From Cruorifilaria tuberocauda (Eukaryota; Nematoda; Chromadorea; Rhabditida; Onchocercidae), in contig JABVXU010000138.1 in the NCBI GenBank assembly GCA_013365365.1, positions 60,826 to 124,825 of the forward strand: DNA of 64,000 nt, read 5' to 3'. Both the position numbers and the translations under genes were made by a program. The notes below the pieces were generated by a model. It was given only the letters and a program-made list of their open reading frames with translations, did no database searches and had not been told where the DNA came from. Shown in pieces: positions 28,101-39,475 of the stretch; the stretch's first letter is position 1, and every line of letters starts with the position of its first letter.

Positions 28101-30685
28101 TAAAGAATTAATGAATCAATTAATTAATTATTTTTAACTAAAGAATAAACTAAATGTAAACTTTTTCATTTTGGAGCAAAAAGAAGAAAATTAAAATTTG
28201 TTATATTTCAGAATTTTTTTTACGAAAAAAAAAGAATGAATGAATGAATGATTGATATTTCAAACAAAGTATTTTCTTTCATTTCTCTTCGAACGAACTA
28301 AAATTTGCATATTTGCTTACTTTGCCTTTCTATTGAAATTGCTCTTCAATGCTAACTTTCTCTCTTTTTTCATTCTATCAATCATAAATTGAAATATTTC
28401 AACGATCCCTTTTATTATTTCTACCAAATGTGCAATTGTTTTAAAAAGATCAAAAATAAATAGCATTACATCTATTGCTATCGAATAATATTAATTTCTA
28501 AAATTTTCGCCTTTTGCAAATTTAATTTACTCACAATTTATCTTTTAATTGTTTTAATTAATTAGTAAGTTAGCAAGTAAATTTCTTTCTGATGAAAATA
28601 TGATCAACAACTACAATATTTTATATGATTTTTAGTTTCGATATGAATCAATAGAAATGATGCATATTGATTGCAGTTTAATATGGTACTAAATTTATAA
28701 CCTAGCACTTATTTATAATTTAATTAATTAATTAAATTTCGATTTCATTAATTAATTAAACAATTTATTAAACAAAATGAAAGTATTCCAAGGTGATATG
28801 CAATCTAAATTACATCATTCTCCTAATGGATTCTACTACCAATTTCCAATCAATTTAATTAATTAATTAATTAACTAACTGATTCAGCATATGAAATTGT
28901 TTCGAAGTGATATTTAATTCAAATTACATTATCCTACTAATGGATTCTTTGAACTATTTGTCATCCATTTATAAATCTTTTTGTATTAATAATACATGAA
29001 TACAATTTATCATTTCAAAATCAGAAGAAAAATCTGCGCTTGATAAATTGCAACTTAATGAAGCATTTAATTAATTAATCAAATAATATAAAAGTGTTTC
29101 AGTGTGATTCAGCACTTCTAATTGAAGTATGGAAAATAATTTCTTCTTACTTTACTTCTTATACTTATCACTAACTTATCAGTTAATTTGTTTATCTGAA
29201 ATATAATTTTCATTGTTAGAAATTAAAATATATAATATATTGAAGGAATTTCGAAATAATTCAGCATTTCTATATTCGTGAAGTATCGTATACAAAGAAT
29301 TAAAAATTAGATAAGGTAAATAAAACCTGTTTAATTACTATTCTTGCGGAAAATATATAGTAAACACGCGTCTATCATTAGAGAGATATGATAACAGATG
29401 TCAAATTAATTAATTAATTAGTAGTTACCAATATAATTACTGAAATAAGGGGGAAAAAATAAAGCTTATAGATGCCAAAACTGAAAAAAAAAACGAAATA
29501 ATAGCTTCAATATTTATACACATTGAAGAAAACTGCGCCGTAAAAATTAGTCTATTAATTTAATTTGAAAGACTTAAAAAATTGCAATCAGATAATTATT
29601 AATAAATTATTTTAATTCATTTTTGATTAGCAAAAACATTTCGTCAGTAAAGTTATCATAAAATTCGAGCAATCAATTAATCGATAACATATTAAAATAT
29701 GAAATTGAAAATTTGAATTACTTAGAAGTATTTTGGAGTATACTTTATATGATAACTTTATGACTTAACAATTCAACTGCTATCAAAACATACCTGTATC
29801 ATTTATGATTAATGGGAATAACGGTTGCATTTGTTCGTAGAAAACACCACACTTCTTAACTTGCTGTCGAGATTTCTCGGACATTGGTGATAAACTTTTA
29901 TCAGTATTAGTAGTTATTGTCTTATAACTAATTCGTGATATTGGTGGTGGAATGGAAGTAATCCGGGATTGTAATGTTGAAGTTAACTTCTTTGGATGAT
30001 TGCAAGTTATTGGTTGCACTTCTCGAAATCGTCTAGCAAATGAGAAATATGCGGTATTTTTACGATCACTTTTATCAATCGATGGATTATCATATTCAGG
30101 AATGATCAGTTTCTCATGATTTTTACTTTTACAATTATTTGCAATGAAATTTTTCGGCGATAATGTTCCTGTGAATATTTTATAACCTTTTTTGTCAAAG
30201 AGATCACAGGAATCGTTAATGGTGAAAGTCGATTGAGATGTTCGACCTGTTAAAGTATTCGTTGTTATCGATTGATTTTCGATGAAATTTCTGGGAGTAG
30301 AAGGATCGAAAGTACCATCAGAGTAACATCTGTGATGATGTTTCGGATACTGGCTCAGTGATCGTGGTTCAGCTGATCGGAAAGGTCGATTAATAGTGTA
30401 TCGTAATCGTTGACCTGCAGGTGTAGTTGTACGAATTATTAGACGTTCACCGATCCGTCCTGAACTAATATTAATTGCTTCCTTTGTCGTTGTTAGTTGT
30501 TGTTGTTGTTGCTCAGTTTGTTGAGGCTGACGATATGTTCGTTGTTGGCGCTCTTGTCGCAGTTGTTGCTGTTGATAGTTGTAGCGATAGTCAGGATGAT
30601 GATGTTGCTGTTTTTGTTGGTTTTGTTTAGGATCTTTCAAATTTCTTTTTGAAAACATCCTATCAAGTGTCAAACATTTGCGCAT
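10106..30685 (-). CDS. Large low-complexity and coiled-coil protein, multi-exon
   Basis: Seventeen exons in minus-strand order: 30685-29794, 22876-22694, 21971-21882, 21256-21113, 17101-16891, 15551-15434, 15294-15262, 14345-14269, 14184-14069, 13791-13639, 13417-13300, 13107-13041, 12776-12606, 12287-12117, 11761-11642, 10955-10685, 10317-10106. All junctions agree in phase and the sum is 3,147 bases (1,048 residues). Residues 1-300 are rich in Q, H, R, S and T with polyQ runs; residues 300-620 are S/T/P/R-rich and probably disordered. A short heptad segment sits near 631-645, the main coiled coil at about 697-848 (two 57-codon phase-0 exons), a serine/acidic stretch follows, and a last coil lies at about 1000-1043. 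I see no enzyme motif, signal peptide or membrane span. It resembles scaffold, centrosomal or cortical coiled-coil proteins in general form, but I do not recognise the family. The existence of the gene is well supported; details of the 5' end are less so. Confidence 0.82.
15262..15294 (-). other. 33-base microexon candidate of the large coiled-coil gene
   Basis: An 11-codon phase-0 segment (VPDKILNVDDE) is bounded by an acceptor (AATGTAACAG) and a GT donor, between exons that also join in phase 0. Including or skipping it keeps the frame, so it is a natural cassette exon. The donor (GAG/GTTTTG) is only moderate. Confidence 0.5.
16230..16510. repeat. Purine-rich tract in an intron of the large gene
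   Basis: Long runs of A and G (AAAAGAAAAG, GGAAAGGAAAAGGAAG, GAGAGAAGG) fill this intronic stretch. The phenylalanine-rich ORF on the opposite strand is a by-product of this composition. Confidence 0.7.
17992..18024. repeat. CT-rich tract
   Basis: A pyrimidine run ending in about seven CT dinucleotides, inside an intron of the large minus-strand gene. Confidence 0.8.
18648..18725. repeat. 39-bp imperfect tandem duplication
   Basis: The unit beginning ATATAGACTATAATTGACCG is repeated 39 bases later with few substitutions (for example ACCGAC to ATCGAC). Both copies contain CGACAACAAATTAGC. It is intronic. Confidence 0.85.
24342..24386 (-). CDS. Alternative first exon of the large coiled-coil gene
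   Basis: On the minus strand an acceptor (TTTATTCTCAG) ends at 24385; after three bases an ATG at 24381 opens a 13-codon exon (MLCSSWLGAALNN) that ends at 24342 in phase 1 before GTAAATT. This is the phase needed to enter the exon at 22876, the same phase supplied by the long first exon. An acceptor three bases before an ATG with no possible in-frame upstream exon (TGA follows the acceptor) fits trans-splicing of a transcript from an internal promoter. The product would be about 764 residues and lack the Q-rich head. This is inference from sequence; transcripts could confirm it. Confidence 0.6.
24440..24494. repeat. GA-rich tract just upstream of the alternative first exon
   Basis: A nearly pure purine run (GAGAGAGGGAGGGAGAGAGA) lies 55-110 bases upstream, in the minus direction, of the alternative exon's acceptor. 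It may be promoter-proximal low-complexity sequence. Confidence 0.75.
24759..24942. repeat. Long imperfect inverted repeat, pyrimidine arm then purine arm
   Basis: A pyrimidine-rich arm (about 24759-24834) is followed after a few bases by a purine-rich arm (about 24838-24942). The pairing is more than composition: the reverse complement of the left arm contains GACAGAGATTGAGAGAAAA and the right arm contains GACAGATTGACGAAAA, in matching order with flanking AGAAG and AGGAG words. It could fold into a long hairpin. It lies 370-560 bases upstream of the alternative first exon. Confidence 0.65.
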
Positions 30686-33600
30686 AAATACATAAATATC
30701 AAATTTAATAATTTAATTAATTACAGTAATTCTTTGTTTCATTCATAATCGCATTTTATCAAATTTATTCTAATATAACAGGTGTCTTTTTTTGAAATTA
30801 ATGCAATAAGTACTACTTACAAGGCATAATAAAGTTATAATAAAGTCGAGATCTGGAAGATACTGGAGGTTTTATTTTAAAAACAGGAAAAATTTCTACG
30901 GAATGAGATAAAATTTACTTTAAAACCAATGAATAACTTCAAAAGAGTAATATTCAATTACTTATCAATTCAATTAAATTGATTATCATTTATTAATTCA
31001 AATATTCAATTAAAGTAATATTCAAGTATTACTTTTATTCCAAATTCTGAAATAATTGAAGCTTTTTGAAATTTCTTAATACTTACAGCAATTTAGAGCT
31101 TTTCCGTTCATGTTTTTTAGAAAAAAATAATCATGAATTGATTAGAAATGAGAAAAAAATCATTGTCTCATTTTAATTAATTATTTATTTTGAATATACC
31201 AATTCTAATTAATTATTTAATTTGAATATTATTGGTAAATATAAAATTTCAATTTGAAATTGCTCAAAATTAGCGCCAAATATTATTCGTCCATTCTTAA
31301 TTGTTAGAGCATAAATATAAGACTGATATATAACTAGTAAATTGAAAGTAATAAATGAAATGAATAGACATTAAAATATATTCCTCACAGAGTAAACAAT
31401 CATTATTTATGATTCCATAAAAAAATTTAATTTAAATTAAAAAAATTTAAATACAACTCTTCTGTTAACAATATGTTTTATTTAAAAGCAGAAGAAGAAG
31501 GAAAAAAGACGAGTTTAAAACAAATGGGAAACTTTTTTCCATCTGCAGTCGTTCATTTAGCTTTACAGAAGTAAAAATAAAAATTAATCGATTTATTGAA
31601 CTCATTCTGAATCGATCTATCGATCCATTGATCCATCGATCAATTTGTTGGTTATTTTTTCATCTCAAGTTTTCAGTATAAATAAATTATTGGATAGAAT
31701 TTTTTTTTCTTTCTGTCAAATTGAACAGTGCAAACAAAAGAAGAAAAATGGGAAAAGAAAATTGAAAAGATTGGAAGGAAGAAGATGAAGAAGATGGATT
31801 TTAATTTCATGAATAGCACTAACAGAATTACTTTAAACAATTTTTATCAGAGGAAAACTTTAAATCATTTGCTGATTACACGAAGGAAAGCTTTTAGAAT
31901 TTTTTCAAAAATTTACTTTTCTTAGAGAAAACTGAAAAATTTAATTGTTAAGAATAAATTAAATATTCTTGGAAAATTCAATTTCAGTAAACCTATCAAG
32001 TTTAACATTCTTATAATTTTCAGTAATGATAAATGAAGAAAATTATATTTGCTGTAAAACCTAAGAAACGGTATGATAAACAAAACGATATGCTAAATAA
32101 GAGAGAACTAGCGATTTACTATATGACCTGAATTGATTTCATGGATAAAAAACTTAATGATACGATAACCAGTACATACAGTAATTATTATATTTAAATA
32201 ATTCAACAAAGATTTAAAAACTTCTAATTTGCTAGGTTTTAATAACGAAAAAAGCTAATAACCAGTATTTACCGTATACTCGAATACGATTACAAAAAAA
32301 ACTAATGATACAGTTAATAAACGAAAAAGGTATTAATTTGACAAGACGATTTCACAAACTTTTTTCAACTTGAAAATAATTTACCGAAATATTCGATATA
32401 AGAAGGATGAGTGTTGAATTAATGAATTAAACTGATAAGAGGATAAAATCGTGATGATAATAATAATCAAATGATAACAATCAAATTTATTATTAATATA
32501 TTCCAGTTTTTCATCTTTCCTCCCACTGTTAAATAATCAAAAAAAAAAAATTTTGAAAAGAAAAATGTGAAAGATAAAAAAGTAAATATCAATCATATTA
32601 TGTTATTGAAATATATACAAACATAATTTTCCAGTAACTATATTGCCTTTATTCATTCGTTGCAAAATGTGTCGAGAAAAGTTGCCGTTTTGCTAAAAAA
32701 CAGCTGTTATAAGATAAGATAATTAATTAGTACAATTTAAGGACATTGAAACGAAATACGAAATGGACTATATTGTTTATGTCTTCCGTTCGTTTCAATG
32801 TAACAAAATTTTTTTTTCCCATCTAATAACACGAAAAGATGAGAATGATAATAAAAGATCGAATCATGATAGGATATAAATGATACTTTCCATGATATCT
32901 ATATAAGCAATGATAACAATGATTAGAAATTATCTGATTAAAATTTAAAAAATTATTTATTTATGATGGCAATGAATATAAATTACATGTTTACACTATT
33001 AATAAACAATTTTTTTTTCGCGATACAGTTGTATAAAATTTCATCTATTAGAGATTGTGATAAGTTTGTTATCACCGTTATCATTCATTATATTTTAAAT
33101 ATTATTTATTATTAGCATCATTGTAAAGTTTTATTTTACTGCAATCATGCAATATTATCTCTAAGTTTTATCGTTTTTTTTTTTTGTTCAGATTATTCAT
33201 TTTTATTATGAATTATCATTTCTCAAGAGTAATCTTAATTTTATTTAAATTATTAAATCACTGATTTTTTTAATATTTTGGTGCAATAATTATGATTATA
33301 TAATTAGATTATAATTTGATTCCAAATTTCTATTTCGTTTTAGTTTTACAACAGATTCAATTAATCGAACTGAATCATGTAATTTAATACATCCCTCTCA
33401 GATTTTGTCTTAAGTTAATAATTTTTCTCAATTCCAATCATTTCTTTATTTGATAAAAGATAACAGATGTGATTATGTGATATTCATTCAAAAAGTGAGC
33501 AAAATTAAATTTAAAACTTATCTCGTATCATATTTTCACGTGAAATCCGATCTTCCTCTCTGTCACTCGTAGAGAACGTCAAAAGAGAAAAGGAAAAAGA

Positions 33601-34721
33601 AATTGTTCCCTTTCTAACAATATTCAAGAAAATTCAACGGAAACAAGACTTTAGAAAAATGGTGAAAGAGAAAGAAAGAGAGAGAGAAAGAAAAAGAGAA
33701 GAAAAAACCGGAAAAGAGTGTAAATGTAGAAATAGTCAGCGGAAATCCGGACAAAAGATTGAAAAAAAATGATAACTTGCGAAAGAAAAACGGAAAAAAA
33801 ACGTTTAAATATATTAGAAATAACAAACAGCTGTTAATTATCAAATGAAATAAAATCCATGAATGAAAAATTGCAAAAATGGTAATTTTATATGGAAGAG
33901 TATCATTGATTCATTTTATGAACGTTAATTTCAATTTAAAAGTTTTACTTGATTTCATTTGTTTTAAATAATTTAAAGTAATTAATTTGAGTAATTTAAA
34001 AGTGACTTTAATTATTTTAAGTGAGCGAAATGATTTGTGAAATAAAAATTGAAAAGTATTTCAACTTTTACTTATTTGAATAATTAAATGATGATGTCAT
34101 AAAAATAAAATGAATAATAAAATCTTTTAATTTATGTTTTACATTTGAAAGTCTTTCTGTTTTATGAAATATATAGAATCGAAATTTGAAATTGTTTTCT
34201 GAAAAATTCCATGAAAGCTCAGCATTCGGCGATAACAATCAATAAAAGTATTATTAATTTGAGGTTAACTTTAATTTTACAGTATTATGTTATCGGAAGT
34301 TTTACTCACGAAAATTTTATTACATCATCAGTTTTACTTAATGGTAATTTATATAATTGTAACTTTCAGTAGTCTTAAGATCGATCACCACCCGTCACTC
34401 TTATCTTGCTTTATCCCATCATAACCATGTATCAAATGACCTCTATTCGACCTTTGCACAACCTATGACGTTTATCCATGCTAGCTTAGGGAAATCTTCG
34501 TACGCAGCAAGTTTGTCTAATTTTATTTTATATTAATTATTATTGTTAATACTAATCAACATCACTATCACTATCATTGCTGTTCTCATCATTGTTATAA
34601 ACTTATGCTAAATTTATTTTACTTTATTTCAATATAAATTTTATAGGTAGATAGAATGTCATGCATTATTCGCTTTTAAATACCTTCTTAAACATGTAAC
34701 ATGCTGAATTATTGCAGGGAA
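30686..34721. other. Intergenic region upstream of the large coiled-coil gene
   Basis: AT-rich sequence without a supportable exon. Purine-rich tracts (for example 33655-33710) create spurious F/S-rich ORFs. The segment 34379-34520 stands out by lower AT content and carries a nuclear-receptor-like direct repeat. Promoter elements of the large gene should lie at the low-coordinate end. Confidence 0.5.
34437..34453 (-). promoter_or_regulatory. DR5-type nuclear-receptor half-site pair (candidate)
   Basis: On the minus strand two AGGTCA-like hexamers (AGGTCG and AGGTCA) occur in the same direction with a 5-base spacer, inside a 140-base island of reduced AT content that has no ORF. Function is inferred from the motif alone. 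Confidence 0.3.
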
Positions 34722-35304
34722 TTAATTAATCAAACCTATTTCCGTATCCGATATTACCATCGGTTCACCATCATTTTCCTGATTACGAGGATTACGATAG
34801 TAATTGACAGGTTGTGATGGGAAGTTTGTTCGTCCTGCTCGAACATCAAATAAGAAATCAGGTTCCGATTCAATACTGCTTGGAAAATCCGAATCTAAAT
34901 GTAATTCTTTTCTGATTAACTTTAGAAAAAAGTCTGCTAAGTCATTTATAAGTTTGATAAAATCCATTTTAGAATCTCAATTTTCAAAGGTTAAAAATTG
35001 ATTCACTAATAGCTAACATGTTAATTAATCAATAAAACATCCTTAATAAATTAAGCTGTTAGCTAAACTCGAAATAAGTTACACATTTATACTTACTAAT
35101 AATAATTGCCTTAACTTTTATTATTATCAACATATTACCATCAAATATATCAAGAATATCGGTATCAGATGCTACCGGAATGGCACCATCATCATCTAAT
35201 TCGATCGGTTTTCTGGTGAAAAATCGTTTGAGAACGTCATATCCTTTCTTTATCAAATTAATAAAGGAATGATGAATCGCATTATCATTACCCATGATTC
35301 TCAT
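34722..35304 (-). CDS. Unknown small gene with two related segments
   Basis: Segment A (35304-35139) opens with ATG after an acceptor (AATATTTCAG ending at 35347), so trans-splicing is likely. It encodes 55 codons and ends in phase 1 before GTAATA. Segment B is an 81-codon ORF, 34967-34722, ending in a stop. A and B are similar: FINLIKKGYD against FIKLINDLAD, then RKPIELDDD against RKELHLDSD, then an acidic D-x-L-phi-D ending with glycine. Segment A can splice in phase to acceptors inside B at 34930 (giving both copies) or 34834 (swapping one head for the other, 91 residues). B also has its own ATG at 34967. I see no signal peptide, membrane span or known domain. Lys/Arg-rich heads precede acidic Ser-rich stretches. 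Coding status is plausible; exon structure is unresolved. Confidence 0.55.
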
Positions 35305-35346
35305 ACCACACTGATACGTGTTCTACGCTGTTTCAACGTCTCTACG

Positions 35347-38300
35347 CTGAAATATTACCTAACATAATTAATTAATTTAGCATTTTTATGCAAAAAATAA
35401 GCTTCGTGTAAATATCATGAAATTATATGTTTTGTAAAAAATATTATCAAAATTTTATGCTAAATTTTTAAAATAAAAGTTTTCAAATAATTCAATCAAA
35501 TAGAAAGGAAAAAAACAGCCATTGTTTAACAAATACGAATAAATTAAAATTTCTTTTATTCATTACTTGCTAAGATGAGCATGTTACCTTACTTAACGAA
35601 TTTTTCTTACTTATTGTAAAAAAGTATTAGCAAAATAATTTAAGCCATTGATCTTAGCGGTATGCAACATATAAAATGAATGAATCAAATATTGAAGCAA
35701 AAGCATGTCATACTAAAACGTCATATGTTATGTCATTTTATATGCAAGAATGTGTAAACATCGAAAATATGTTAGCATACGTGAAATACGTCATATATAT
35801 ATATGCACGAGCGTTCAACATATAAAACAATAAGACGTAAGTAAAAGACGTAAAAAGTAAAGAACGAAGTAAAAGACACGTTGCCACAAGAGCACAACAC
35901 TAAAATAAAATGATGAGCTAACAGAAAATATAATCAATTGTGATCAGGCCAGCAATTAATTTGCATATTCATTTGTTCATCCTCACATTTTACCATTTTG
36001 CATAAAAAGCGTTCATTTCCATTTATGCGTAATACACTCAAACTTCATAAATTCAAACGTTTGTAATATGCAAATTAATTGCTTACATTTTTTTATTTCA
36101 ATCAAATCACTTCAACAATTGAAAAAATGCTATTAGAGCAAAGTATAAGATTTATTGATCCGATTTTCAATGATAAATGATAAATAAAGTTATCAAATGA
36201 TATCTTATGCATAACAACAAGAAGGCAAATATTGTGGTAACTTTAAGAAATTATTTACGAAATATTTTAGCAATGTTGACTCCCTCACACTAAAATATCA
36301 TTTTACAAATCCATTATATAAAATTTAAAATTGCGATGTTCTATTTATTATTAAATCGTTTCAAGCATGAGTTCCACTTTGATAAAATATTTATCAAAGG
36401 CTAGATATAGATATTCAAATGCATAAGTTATGAATGCTTACGTGTAATTTTGATTACTTGATAGAGTATACGTGATACGTGATGTAAGTGATGCAATCAC
36501 GTAATTGTAAACATTTGATATGATTCACTTGTAACTTATAGAAAAGAATGATCGTAGAAAATTTTATTGGCAAACCAATTTTGCATCATTTAATTTTTCA
36601 ACTGAAATCTTATTTGGAACTTATTTTCCAAAAATTTGAACCATTTGTTTGGTTTAGTTTAATCCAATGAGATCTTAATTGAACCAAAATGTTTGTTTAG
36701 TGTCTTTGCAGTCATTCAACAAAATGTTCAACTCTAAGGATATGAAAAAGACAATTTAATTATCAATTAAATTTAAAGTAAGCAGTAATTACGAGTATAA
36801 ACTAGAGTAAATAATAATTATGAATAAAAATTTTGGGAATTTTTGCTGAACTATGATATAGTGATATTATGTATTCAAGTGAGTAAACATGTAAGTAAAA
36901 AAGTTAATTTAAATATTACTTTCGAAAAGTTGTATTAGCTACAACAGAACAGTATGGAATAAAGCAGTTTATGAGTAAATATATTAGTGAAGAAGTTAAA
37001 TCAATTATTAAGTCATATTATTTAATCCTTAAAACGTTCATTAAATTTTGAAATTTGACAGTAAAGAAAATTTTAAGAGCAGAAAGCAAAGATTAAAAAG
37101 GTCAGGGTAAAAAGTTACCCAATGACCTTGAAGTATTCCGGTAATATTTCATTATATCTATTTCATATTATTATTTTGATACAAATTCATCCGAGTTATA
37201 TCAAATTATCACTGATATGATCTTCTCCTAACAAGTTTCATCCTATCATTTCATTTAATTATTTAATTAAATTCACACAATGCATCTAAACAAGTCTTCT
37301 CTATTCTCATTTTCATAATTCATTCAGTATTCCAAGCAACCGATAATTCGATCAGAATAGAATAATTCGTTATTAATATTTTAATTTTGCTATTGTTACT
37401 TTAACTTTTATATATTACTTTTATTTATCTTATATATTATGTATATACTTTTATATATTAGTTTATTGTCTCATTAACTTGAATTTAATAAGAATTATTA
37501 TCTACTTGGAAAAATAATAATATAAATAACTTAGTTAGAGTAACTAAATAAGTATAATATACAATACTCTTTCAATAATTTATTTCTAGTATTTAAATGA
37601 CTAAAAGGTTGAGGTTTTCTAGTTTTTGAAGAAAATCAATAAATAAACAAATTTTTGATAAATTATTAGATTCCTAAAACGATAATTCCTTCTCTGCAAT
37701 TTACAATTTAACAAGTGATTAATTAAGATTGCACTAATTAATAGCTGACATTATTATCAAGATAAATGATAAATGATAAGTGATAAGTTGCAATTCTTTT
37801 GTAATTAACATTACAACATATTAAATATTGTACGTATATTTTCAAAGAAAATGAAAAAGAAATATGCTTATCGAAAACAAATTGGAAGTTTTTTTTTATG
37901 ATAATTAATGATTTATGATTAGTTGTGATAATTCAAAATTATCATTAAACTGACTGATTACTTTATCAGTCTCATTCATTTCCAATTAATTTCCCAAGTA
38001 GTTTAATATTTTTCCATTCATTTCATTTCAACATTTCTGTTTGACGACGGATCATAGCATGGTGACAGTTTGGATCAGTTGCAATTATCATCACTGATAT
38101 CGATAAGTAAGATATATCGTTATCAGTTCATTCATGCGTGAAAAATTATCCGCACATTTCTGCGCCCCTTCTCTTCTTATTATCCAAAAGAGGGATTTAA
38201 ATTTAATTACTATTTAAAAAAATTAATAAATTCAATAGTCAATATTAAAATTACGAAATATCAGTTATTAATACTTACAATTAACTGACATTTTTATTGT

Positions 38301-39223
38301 CAATTACTCACTGATAATTTTAAAGTTGCGTGAAATTATTGAATTTCGATGTGTAAAGAATAACGAATTTAACTTTTGCCACAAAAATAAGGCAAATTTA
38401 CTATTTAATTTGCTATTTCAGTGTTCTAATTAATTAATGAAAGTTTAAAAGTAAATGTAAAGTAAAAAAAAATTTGCAACTTTTTATTTTTTGCTAACTA
38501 AAACATTTGATGGCAATGCAAAGATGTTGAACGGTACTTTCTAAAACAAATGAGTAAAAGAAGAAATTAACAAGAAATATTAACGAACAAACGGAAACAC
38601 GTTTAAAACGTCACGCTTCATTAAACAAACTAATTAGAAGAAAAGGAAATTTTGTTTTGCTAAAAGAATTGATATATAAATAGGTTGAATTATTATCTAT
38701 CTGCAAGAAATTTCCCACTCTTCTTTTGTTTTTAAATTACTCAAATTTCACGTATCCATTTGTACTTTATGTTTAAAAACTTAACTTTTTACTGTATGTT
38801 ATAATTTTTCAAAATATTTGCATGCTTGATAGTTTCTTGATAACTTTCATCAAATGTGTAAAATTAAGTGAAATATATTCGTCCAATTTATAAAATAAAA
38901 AAAAAATTGACATCGATTGTTTTAGTTATAGCAAATGATAATGAAAAATATTTTTACTGATAATCGAAACTTATTTAATAGAAATGAGAAATTAAATTTG
39001 TGTGAGTTTAGCAAAAAGAAAACTCTAAAAAACTGATGTTTGAAAATAAATTTTGTATGATTTTGTTATTTAGGATAATTAATAATATGAAAATTTGCAT
39101 AGATGAGTAATTAATTAATTAGTTTGATTAATTAATTACTAGAAATATAGAAATTTTTATTTAATAGCACTTGTTGTTATTGAATTTAAAAGAAAAATTT
39201 TTGTTTCAGAAAAAATTAAACTC
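35347..39223. other. Intergenic region without a supported gene
   Basis: No exon chain was found. The part nearest the small minus-strand gene (35700-35880) is dense in ACGTCA/GACGTA words and may be its promoter. A second cluster of ACGTGAT words with an inverted arrangement lies at 36460-36515. The rest is AT-rich. Confidence 0.5.
35710..35870. promoter_or_regulatory. Cluster of CRE-like ACGTCA/GACGTA words
   Basis: About five matches or near matches to ACGTCA or GACGTA occur within 160 bases, 370-520 bases upstream of the trans-splice site of the small minus-strand gene. It is a candidate bZIP-type control region, from motif density only. Confidence 0.3.
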
Positions 39224-39430
39224 TTAGGATTTTAACTCGTTAACTTTGTTATAGTTAAACGAAGTCTGGTTTGATAAATTCGAAACATTGCTAGGCTTGA
39301 AATATGCTAAATTAAGGCTGCATGTTGAATTGCCCCCGCAATTACCTAATGCTATATGAGTATCAAGTAAAGAAGTGATAAGTAATGAATATTTGTTAGG
39401 TAAGAAATGATGAATGAAATCGAAATTCAT
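39224..39430 (-). CDS. Candidate small Asn-rich protein
   Basis: A good acceptor (TTTCTACCTTGCAG) ends at 39476 on the minus strand, and the following sequence stays open for 84 codons to a stop at 39224. The first ATG after the acceptor is at 39430, giving 68 residues. The C-terminal half has a C-x5-C pair (CGGNSTC) and clustered N-glycosylation motifs (NST, NVS, NLS, NQT). The head is moderately hydrophobic but is not a clear signal peptide. It could instead be a terminal exon of a gene with exons I did not identify. No family was recognised. Confidence 0.3.
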   Translation of the reverse strand: MNFDFIHHFLPNKYSLLITSLLDTHIALGNCGGNSTCSLNLAYFKPSNVSNLSNQTSFNYNKVNELKS

Positions 39431-39475
39431 TAGAATTATAAAGAAAAATTGATAAATTGTTTCCGTGTGATTAAA

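Larger units (their letters stand above)
22877..29793. other. 6.9-kb intron of the large coiled-coil gene
   Basis: It separates the long Q-rich first exon from the next constitutive exon. It contains the alternative first exon at 24381-24342, a GA tract at 24440-24494, the long inverted repeat at 24759-24942 and a TTAA microsatellite near 28850-28880. The remainder is AT-rich with no exon I could support. Confidence 0.65.

Noticed and set aside
31728..31925. 65-codon plus-strand ORF
   Set aside because: K/N/F-rich reading of AT-rich sequence without splice or family support.
33614..33844. 76-codon minus-strand ORF rich in F and S
   Set aside because: It arises from an A/G-rich tract; no splice sites or domain support it.
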